Below the pieces are notes generated by a model. The model did not search any database, was not told the origin of the DNA, and worked only from the letters and a program-made list of their open reading frames with translations. A program made the position numbers and the translations under genes. Below, in pieces: positions 63,256-64,000 of a stretch of DNA of 64,000 nucleotides (position 1 is its first letter; every line of letters starts with the position of its first letter). Origin of the DNA: Locusta migratoria (lineage: Eukaryota; Arthropoda; Insecta; Orthoptera; Acrididae); the NCBI GenBank assembly GCA_026315105.1, contig CM048750.1, positions 73,401,797 through 73,465,796 of the forward strand, in the 5' to 3' direction.

Positions 63256-64000
63256 GTAAAGATATGATGGAGGGTATCTAGCAGAATTCTAAAGTCATGT
63301 TCTCCATATGTTAGCCCAGTACTAAGCCATATTTGTAATTTTTCCTTTCAGAATGGTCAGTTTCCTGACAGATTAAAGTAGGCTACTCAGTAGTGAAACC
63401 ACTTTATAAAAAAGGAGAAAGGGATAATGTAGACAACTGTAGACCTATTTCTATGCCATTGGTTTTTTCTAAATTTATTGAAGAAGCTGTTTGGTTATAG
63501 AAGTGGTTTAACGAATGGAAATGCTATATTTTCGTTTCTCTGTGAGGCACTTGATGGGTTAAATAAGAGGCTACGGACATTAGGCGTCTTCTTTGATTTA
63601 ACAAAAGCGTTTGATTGTGTTGATCACAAAATATTGTTGCAGAAATTGGAACGTTATGGAATACGAGGAGTAGCTCACAACTAACCTCACCTCTTACTTT
63701 AATAATAGACAACAGAAGGTAATTCTCCGCAGTGTAGAAAATGGGTATGACGTACAATCGCAATTGGGCACAATTAAGTGTGGGGTGCCCCAGGGGTCTG
63801 TTTTGGAACAGTTGCTGTTCCTTGTTTCTATAAATGATATGCCTTCGAGTATAACAGGTGACTGTAAAATATTTTTGTTTGCTGATGATACCAGCTTGGT
63901 AGTGAAGGATGTTGCTCGTAATATTGACACAGTATCAAATAATGCAGTTCAAGAGATAACTTCATGGCTTGTAGAAAACAAGTTGATGTTAAATCATAGT
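63256..64000 (+). pseudogene. 5'-truncated Jockey/CR1-type LINE, reverse transcriptase, cut by the window end
   Basis: With one or more frameshifts the plus strand reads SSRILKSCSPYVSPVLSHIC, NFSFQNGQFPDRLK, PLYKKGERDNVDNCRPISM, TLGVFFDLTKAFDCVDHKIL, NRQQKVILRSVENG, IKCGVPQGSV and KIFLFADDTSLVV. These are the RT blocks of Jockey/CR1-type elements in order, including FFDLTKAFDCV and FADD. The longest open piece is 63478-63684. Stops (for example after GVAHN) make it non-functional. It continues beyond the window. Confidence 0.8.

Overview
The window looks like a stretch of a large, repeat-rich insect nuclear genome. The base composition is AT-rich, there is no operon-like gene packing, and one coding region has a spliceosomal intron. 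I find no host protein-coding gene that I can defend. Nearly everything recognisable is transposable-element sequence. About twenty tRNA-headed SINE copies share a small set of modules that, from memory, are typical of grasshoppers and locusts (Orthoptera, for example Schistocerca). That placement is an inference.

1-12 kb: a decayed minus-strand LINE reverse transcriptase is split by a SINE (2658-3004) and by a full-length RTE-type LINE with an intact 1,019-residue ORF (3262-6551). An LTR-like repeat lies at 1454-2333, followed by several SINEs. 12-16 kb: a truncated Jockey-like LINE, a GC-rich island, and a dead mariner-like transposon with long inverted repeats (14051-15680). 16-25 kb: mostly featureless AT-rich DNA with SINEs and a tandem array of ~310-bp units (21083-21870). 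25-30 kb: a TTAA-flanked transposon (25178-26228) sits in codon 4 of a dead Mos1-type HTH reading frame, and is followed by decayed LINE fragments and a SINE with a 52-A tail.

30-39 kb: GC-rich islands (possible promoters), a TIR element with about six internal ~145-bp repeats (32679-33932), a truncated Tc1-like element (34676-35597), SINEs and a possible hAT element. 39.8-44 kb: an LTR-like repeat is split by a second intact RTE element on the minus strand, which has a perfect 29-bp target-site duplication. 45.4-58.0 kb: a ~4.9-kb segment is duplicated in direct tandem. Only the second copy carries an apparently intact piggyBac-family transposon (53751-56511), so the first copy preserves the empty TTAA site. 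58-64 kb: truncated LINEs, SINEs and a second ~310-bp array broken up by a foldback SINE and another SINE.

The most autonomous-looking parts are the two RTE elements and the piggyBac. The RTE machinery probably also mobilised the SINEs and three 30-57-bp 'micro-insertions', each flanked by an 11-12-bp duplication. Percent identities and ages are estimates by eye, because no alignment or database search could be run.
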